From the NCBI GenBank assembly GCA_039583875.1, contig CM077162.1:64911259-64975258 (forward strand): DNA of 64,000 bases, given 5' to 3'. Shown here piece by piece: positions 58,217-64,000 of this stretch (position 1 is the stretch's first letter; each line of letters starts with the position of its first letter). Made by a program: the position numbers and the translations under genes. The notes beneath the pieces were generated by a model that saw nothing but the letters and a program-made list of their open reading frames with translations, had not been told where the DNA came from and did no database searches. The stretch is from Platanthera guangdongensis. Lineage: Eukaryota > Streptophyta > Magnoliopsida > Asparagales > Orchidaceae.

Positions 58217-58592
58217 GGGGAGATAAAATGCACCACTGTATTTTACGGTAATGTGCAGACATCCAGTGGCTCGTGTGGATGCCCGCACACATCTCAAAGC
58301 CACATCCCTCATATAGTCACAATATTATGAGTCATAGCTCTAAACTCAACTTCAATACTAGACCATGTCACTATATGGCTCTTGATTGCAGTCTTGTTCT
58401 CACAATATAGGTTGAAGGGGGTAGTTTCCAATAAATCAAGATCATTTCGGAGAGAAGAAGTCGCATCCCCTCTCAGTCACATTTATCATGAGCCATAACT
58501 CTAAACCCAACTTCGAGATGTGTGAGGACATCTAACGCGGACATTGGATGCCCACACTTTATCAGAAAGTGCAGTGAGTGCACTTTACCCCC
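58217..58592. mobile_element. Foldback or MITE-like element upstream of the fructokinase
   Basis: The ends are imperfect inverted repeats of about 75 bases: GGGGAGATAAAATGCACCAC left, GTGCACTTTACCCCC right, then GGATGCCC and ACACATCT pairing further in. Inside are two direct repeats of about 40 bases (58315..58354 and 58475..58514; AGTCAC...ATGAG(T/C)CATA(G/A)CTCTAAAC). No target-site duplication could be fixed. Confidence 0.45.
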
Positions 58593-58828
58593 ATAACCAC
58601 GTATTATTACAGTAAAATCAAATCCACAAAAAAAAGTCAGAAACGGAAACCATAGTTGACGGTCTTCGAAGGGAAGCTAAATATTGATAGGATAGAAATT
58701 ATTTTTTAAATTTAAATATCCAGTAGACAAATGAGGAGATTACGTAATTACAGCGAAGCCCTGTGAAATTACATCGAAGCCCACAGAATCTGATAGAGAT
58801 TACGATTTAAGATGACCTCTGCCCTCTT

Positions 58829-58838
58829 CTATATAAAT
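58829..58838 (+). promoter_or_regulatory. TATA box of the fructokinase gene
   Basis: CTATATAAAT lies 83 bases before the start codon. The presumed leader (from about 58860) is rich in CT repeats, common in plant 5' UTRs. Confidence 0.75.
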
Positions 58839-58920
58839 CAATGTAGTTCCGAATTCTCTCCTCTCCCTCCTCCCATCTCTCTCTTACACCATCTGCATTT
58901 TCTCTCTCTCTCTCTCTCCG

Positions 58921-61900
58921 ATGGCGATTGGCGGCGGCGGCGACGATCGTCTCGTCGTGAGTTTCGGCGAGATGCTCATCGATTTCGTGCCGACGGAGTC
59001 GGGCTTATCGCTCGCCGACGCGCCGGGATTCATTAAAGCTCCCGGCGGTGCTCCGGCGAATGTCGCCATCGCAGTCGCCCGCCTGGGAGGCCGAGCCGCC
59101 TTCATGGGAAAGCTTGGCGACGATGAGTTCGGCCGCATGCTTGCCGCGATACTCCGCGAGAACGGCGTCTCCGACGCCGGCGTTACATTCGATGCCGGCG
59201 CACGCACTGCCCTGGCTTTTGTTACCCTGCGCTCCGACGGCGAGCGCGAGTTCATGTTTTACCGTAACCCTAGCGCCGATATGCTCCTCACTCCCGCCGA
59301 GCTCGATCTAGATCTCATCCGAAGGGTTCGTCAAATTTCTCCCCCAATATTTTGCCTTCTTGCCTTATAATTTACTCTATCTTTTTTTTGCATAAACACG
59401 TCTTTGTATATATTATTTGCAGTTCTGCGTTTCTTGACATTCAAAAGGTTGACCGATCCAAATCTGCTTTTTAATTTTTCATGTGTATATCTTTTCAAAA
59501 AAAAAACCCTTTTGGTTTGACATTTTTAAATGGATCTGAAGTTATTCTCGTATTAAAGCAAAATAAATTCGATCTATAAATATCTCTCTTCGGTGGAGAT
59601 TTCTTCCTACAAAATGCATAAATCTTTGGACATGCAGATTCTTTGTGATCTTTAAATAAGCCTCTTTCTTAGTAGGCAGGGATTTACTATGTACATAATT
59701 TTTTTTGATGAAGTATTCCACGCGATAATTTGTTGAAGTCCTTCCTTGAATTTCTTCAAGGATTTCTGTTCAAAAAGGGGCTTGTTTATGTATATTTTGT
59801 GAATTTATCATTTAATTTCGTAATTTATATAATTTTTGGATCTCAAGGGTTCTGATTATCCTATACATCATCATGGATCACTTTTCTCGCATTTGGTGGA
59901 GTTTTTTTATTGCTTTAAGAAATCGCCCGACTAGTGGATTTTACTGTTCTCCTTTGTAGTTTATATCTAACTTTTTATTGTTTTTATATTATAACTACGC
60001 ATAATTAGAACTGGGCATGATGTTGAGTTAGGTGTCTGCTGCTCTCTGTTGAAGTTACCCATTGAGACAGGGTAGGTAAACCAAAGCTACTGCTTGGAGG
60101 AGTATTTATTGCTATGAACCGCTCTTCTCCTAGGGGAAAGTTGCCGTTTTTATATCCGTTTAGATCTTAATGTTGTGTTGTTTTAGGCTCCGTTTGGCAC
60201 GGTGGTGGCTGGCGATCGTAAAAGAATATGTTAAATCATCTTTCGTTAAGGATCGCTTAACAAACATCATCCTTTTGAACATAAAAATGGATGAAATTCC
60301 TTAGGTGGGCGTTAACGAATGACAATTTAACCCCCATGTTCATGATCGCCACCACCATGCCAAACAGAGCCTTAATGTATGCTATTTATCAACCTTAAAC
60401 CTGGAGCAAATACACGATTCCAATATTTTTTTTTGAATCGTTTGATTATGAGTTAGATGGATAGACTCTGATTGTGTTAGAAGATGTTTTTGATTTCAAA
60501 CTGTAGAGGTTTATAAATGGCATGCCTAGGTTGTCAGTGATATTTACAATGTATTTGATGATTTCGATTGATAAAATACATCAGTAAACCTTGATTTTTG
60601 AGTGGGATTGCACATTAAATGATCTTTTTTTGTCGCTTGTTTGATGAATGTTAAACGATTATTTAAGTTTAATTCCTTCATTCAAAAAGTATTATTTACT
60701 ATTCTGTTCACAATCAGCAGCATGATCTTTAATTTAGGATTATGTAACAGTGTAGATTCCAAAAAAATTTGATGAATGGTAATTTAGAAGGAGACTAACT
60801 CGGGAACAAGTTCAGCTTTTTACATTTTTATTCACATGTTTGTTCTGTCCAGGCAAAAGTATTCCACTATGGCTCCATAAGTTTGATAACAGATCCATGT
60901 CGGTCAGCTCATTTGAAGGCCTTAGAGGTGGCCAAGGAGGCCGGAGTATTACTCTCTTATGATCCAAATCTTCGGCTGCCACTGTGGCCATCTGCGGAGG
61001 AGGCGAAGGAGCAAATTTTGAGCATTTGGAATTATGCTGATGTAATTAAAGTTAGTGATGTCGAACTTGAATTCTTAACCGGAATAGATTCAGTGGAAGA
61101 TGAAGTGGCATTGACCCTGTGGCGGCCAACCTTGAAGCTTCTACTTGTCACCCTCGGTGAGAAAGGATGCAAGTACTACACCAAGGTAACAACATTCTTA
61201 GTTCCCCTCCATTTTAGGTTATATAATCTATTCACTCACTCACCATCCCGATGATTTATACTTCTATTGTACATGGTTCTCATTTTTATTTAGTGGTCAT
61301 GGAGTGAAAGTGAAACTATGATTGTAAACATAGTGGTAACCGTTTCTATGTATTTGGAACTTTTACAAAATTTTGACCCAAATTTTACTTGTTAGAGTTT
61401 GGCATCCTCGATCCCTAATGGTTGACCACAACTACATGACTGTGGTGATATTTTAGACTAAAACGTCGTTTTACGGAAAGTGTTGCCGACTGCACCTACC
61501 ATGATGCTATCTGTTTTTTTCATAATTGTGTTCACAACCTCCGCCGCTCTCACCGCCGCTCTCCCAAACAAGGCCTACTTAACTACTCGCTATCATAATG
61601 GCATGATGTAATGTTGGGAGGATGAGCCTTTTATATCATCAACATTTGTTTCACTATAAAGCATAGGAGAATGTGTACATCCTTGTAAGCTCCCCAAGAA
61701 TTAAAAAACCCACCCATTTTTATGCAAAATTTTGCATTAAGCCCTTCCAATGAGAAATGCATCATTGAATTGCAAGCTTCATTCTGAACTCATCAAGACA
61801 TTGAACTTTAGTTAGGAATTCATTAAGACATTGTAATAATAAAAACATCAAATTTGTAATGATTGTAATAAAATTCAGAATTAATGCAAGCCATTTCATC

Positions 61901-63002
61901 TGTGCTGTCTATTTTAAAATCAAGAACCAGCCTTATTTACACATGGAGGGATGCTATGTAGTTTTTTTTTTTGAATGTTGTGTTTGGAGTATTATTCTAA
62001 ATCGAAAAACTGTGTAGTTTTGTGGACTTGATGTAGATTACTTATTCATCCACCAACAATCACTTTGTTTTAGGTTTAATTTGTAGGTTCTAACATGGCA
62101 TCAGAGCTCCCACATGTTAGACAGAAAATTGTTGGGTAAAGGCGCCGAAGTGTCCAATTCCCCAATCCTAACATGACACTCGGATTTTTCATATTTATAA
62201 TAAGTGCAAATGATTTTTTTGAGCATCCACGAGCAATTCAATTTTAATCATACACGTATCGCTTTACCGATAGCCAATTCGTTTTAGGATGGATGATTAG
62301 GTTTTCCCACATGAACCTCTTCGTCTGTTTGTTGGAAGAGCAAATATAAAACCCGGACCCTAAACTCTGCGAATAATTGATCTTTTTGCCCAATATGTAG
62401 GATTTTCATGGGGCTGTTGATGCATATACTGTCAAACAAATTGACACCACTGGAGCTGGCGATGCATTCGTTGGGGCCCTCCTCTGCAAGCTGGTTGATG
62501 ATATGTCAGTATTGCAGGTAAGCTGTAGTCATTCCATGGCCCCATTATTTAGTTGGTCACAAATCATTTTTGAAACATCTTCTATAGATCATCATATTTA
62601 TATATGAAAAATAATTTGGTAGGTGTAATGTTATGAAGGCTGGTACCGTTACCTTAATTACAAACACAGGATTATGTTTTTTTTTTTTTTGTGAAATCAG
62701 CTTGTGAATCATTGTTTTTATTCACCGGCAATGACGATACACCCACAGCTCGCCGTCCCCGCTGTGCTGCGAAACAGAGTTTTTCACGGGAGCGGCTAGC
62801 GGTGGGAATACTATCATTGCCGGGGGGGGGGGGGGGGTTGTGTTCCCGCACACCGCTGACATTTCTGGAACAGGATGAGAAGAAATTGAGGCAAGTGCTA
62901 AGATTTGCAAACGCTTGTGGGGGGATCACCACCACGAAGAAAGGAGCAATCCCTGCTCTACCCAGCCTGGCGGAGGCTCTGGCATTCGCGGAGAAGCAAT
63001 AG
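58921..63002 (+). CDS. FRK: Fructokinase, pfkB family (327 aa, four exons)
   Basis: It phosphorylates fructose to fructose 6-phosphate with ATP, feeding sucrose-derived fructose into glycolysis and starch synthesis; without a visible transit peptide it is probably cytosolic. Exons: 58921..59325, 60853..61185, 62401..62517, 62874..63002; all introns are GT-AG and all junctions fall between codons (135, 111, 39 and 42 codons). Motifs: [16 protein letters not shown] (residues 42..57, sugar-kinase signature 1), [11 protein letters not shown] (about 170), [12 protein letters not shown] (about 201) and [14 protein letters not shown] (261..274, signature 2 with catalytic D267). It ends [20 protein letters not shown]. 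Length and order match plant fructokinases of about 325 aa. No disabling change was found. The subtype is not decided. Confidence 0.95.
60186..60371. mobile_element. Tourist-like MITE in fructokinase intron 1 (186 bp)
   Basis: Terminal inverted repeats are GGCTCCGTTTGGCACGGTGG on the left and, reverse-complemented, GGCTCTGTTTGGCATGGTGG on the right. The 3-bp duplication TTA flanks it (60183..60185 and 60372..60374), as for PIF/Harbinger-derived MITEs. It has no coding capacity. Confidence 0.88.
62096..62172 (+). other. Possible LTR-element scar in fructokinase intron 2
   Basis: TTCTAACA is followed directly by TGGCATCAGAGC, the usual copia LTR end plus primer-binding site with one mismatch. 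TGTTAGA and a later CCTAACA follow. It may be the remains of a small TRIM-type element. Confidence 0.35.
62725..62823. mobile_element. Short foldback element in fructokinase intron 3
   Basis: CCGGCAATGA (62725..62734) pairs with TCATTGCCGG (62814..62823), and CCCACAGCTCGCCG pairs with CGGCTAGCGGTGGG further in. The arms are about 35 to 40 bases with mismatches. A run of 17 to 18 G follows immediately. No duplication was identified. Confidence 0.5.
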
Positions 63003-63230
63003 AATTTTTTCAAGCGGCAGGTTTTTTCCCTTCTTTTTGTTGTTGCTGTTGCTGTTCCTTCTCAGTTTGCCTGCCTCATAAGCTTATTGTCATGTTTTAA
63101 TTCGAACTTTTGGCCAATAAGCAGCTCATTTGTAATCTACTGTACTGTGTTTTTCTATGTTGCTTCATGATTTTAGCCTGAGTTTGTATTTAATGTTGTT
63201 GTGATAAACCTCTTCCATTGGCAATAATTG
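63003..63230 (+). terminator. Fructokinase 3' UTR and probable polyadenylation region
   Basis: T-rich sequence with GCCAATAAGC (near 63112) and GGCAATAATTG (near 63219) could act as weak AATAAA-like signals. The exact cleavage site cannot be set from sequence alone. Confidence 0.4.
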
Positions 63231-64000
63231 TCACGCTTTTACCGTTGGAATTGCATTTGAGAGTTTAAATTTTATGTTAGTTTTATGATGAGAAAATGGC
63301 AAAATTTTAAATTGCAAGTTTTGTGAAATTCTTTTGCAACACACCTAAAATCACTTTAGGTCCAGTCTTGCCGGATGAAAATGACTTTCATTTTGAAAGT
63401 TGATACAGAATTCTAGCATTGGGATAGACAGAATTCAATTGTAAATTGTCCAAGTGGAAATGACTTTGTGGAATTGACTTGAGGAGTTTATAGAGTAATT
63501 TTTGCATTCAGATGGACTAAATTCACATGAAATTTAACTTGGCTTTGGGTTCAATTCCAATTGAATTCATATAAACCTAATAATCCCCATTTTCAATTCT
63601 TACATGGTTACAAGGATATAGTGTGGCGGCTTTTGCTCCTAGTGGCCAGACACCTTCCGCGATCCGGTGAACTCCTGCCTCTTTTTTTTTCTTGAACATG
63701 CGGGGCCACTTGGAATCGACATCTTTTTTGTGTCCTTGGCATGGGATGTCATAATGATGACGCTCATTGCGCTCTTCCTATTAGAAACGAAGAATGTTTT
63801 GATCGAGGAGACTGTTTGTTCAGAAGAATCATCCATTTTGGGGGGTAGTCAATCCCCGACAAGGACATGCACGTGAAGAACAGGGCCCCCAGCACCCCCA
63901 AAATAAGGGAAAATTTTTTGGTATGTGTAGCGTTCCCTGTGCTAGGAGCGCGTTTAAATAGCGCTTTCAAAAATGCGGGGCCCACTTCATTTTCGTGTTT
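63231..64000. other. Intergenic sequence right of the fructokinase
   Basis: The left half is AT-rich with no frame of interest. From 63620 it is more GC-balanced with short frames on both strands; none matches a family I know. Confidence 0.4.

Noticed and set aside
1..58800. Integrated plant pararetrovirus
   Set aside because: All RT-containing pieces show copia or gypsy order with integrase and LTRs; no movement or coat protein sequence was seen.
62820..62838. G-run in fructokinase intron 3 as a regulatory G-quadruplex
   Set aside because: A single homopolymer of uncertain length next to a foldback; length may be a sequencing error and it lies in an intron.
63764..63985. Minus-strand 73-aa ORF near the window end
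   Set aside because: No homology I recognise, no promoter or codon signal, and an overlapping frame exists on the other strand.

Overview
This is plant nuclear DNA. It holds one host gene, a fructokinase of the pfkB family near the right end (58921..63002, four coding exons). Almost everything else is nested LTR retrotransposons. The GC-rich first exon of the fructokinase and the element types (Sirevirus-like copia, Tat-like and chromovirus gypsy) suggest a flowering plant, possibly a monocot; the species is not determined. I see no tRNA, rRNA, CRISPR or bacterial features.

Layout. 1..3866: 3' half of a broken copia element plus its LTR, followed by the primer-binding site and leader of a second copy (3867..4154). 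4155..7550: a 3.4 kb gypsy LTR with no interior. 7551..13537: remnants of Sirevirus-like elements on the plus strand, including a non-autonomous one with only a gag fragment between LTR sequences. 13538..21316 plus 39980..40413: a decayed Sirevirus-like element on the minus strand (gag, pol, env-like ORF). Its 5' LTR is split by an 18.7 kb Tat-lineage gypsy element (21317..39974, TSD TCGAG, minus strand). The Tat element carries two antisense genes with their own TATA boxes and introns, a 17-copy 115-bp tandem array, and a nested gag-less copia element (32667..37358, TSD GACCC). 41000..41782 plus 55720..56000: GC-rich minisatellites, split by a three-LTR tandem of a non-autonomous chromovirus (41783..55714, TSD ACGAG). 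56330..57120: GC-rich imperfect palindromes. 57121..64000: gene space with small inverted-repeat elements around and inside the fructokinase.

Most interesting system. The non-autonomous chromovirus family (41783..55714) keeps gag with three zinc knuckles and the integrase C-terminus with chromodomain. It has lost protease, RT, RNase H and most of integrase. In their place sits a 362-bp inverted copy of the LTR's own 3' end, so its RNA could fold into a long hairpin around gag. Its leader has three stem-loops with one shared 12-nt loop on different stems. A wider pattern also stands out: nearly every retroelement family here carries its own dense set of short CpG-rich palindromes.
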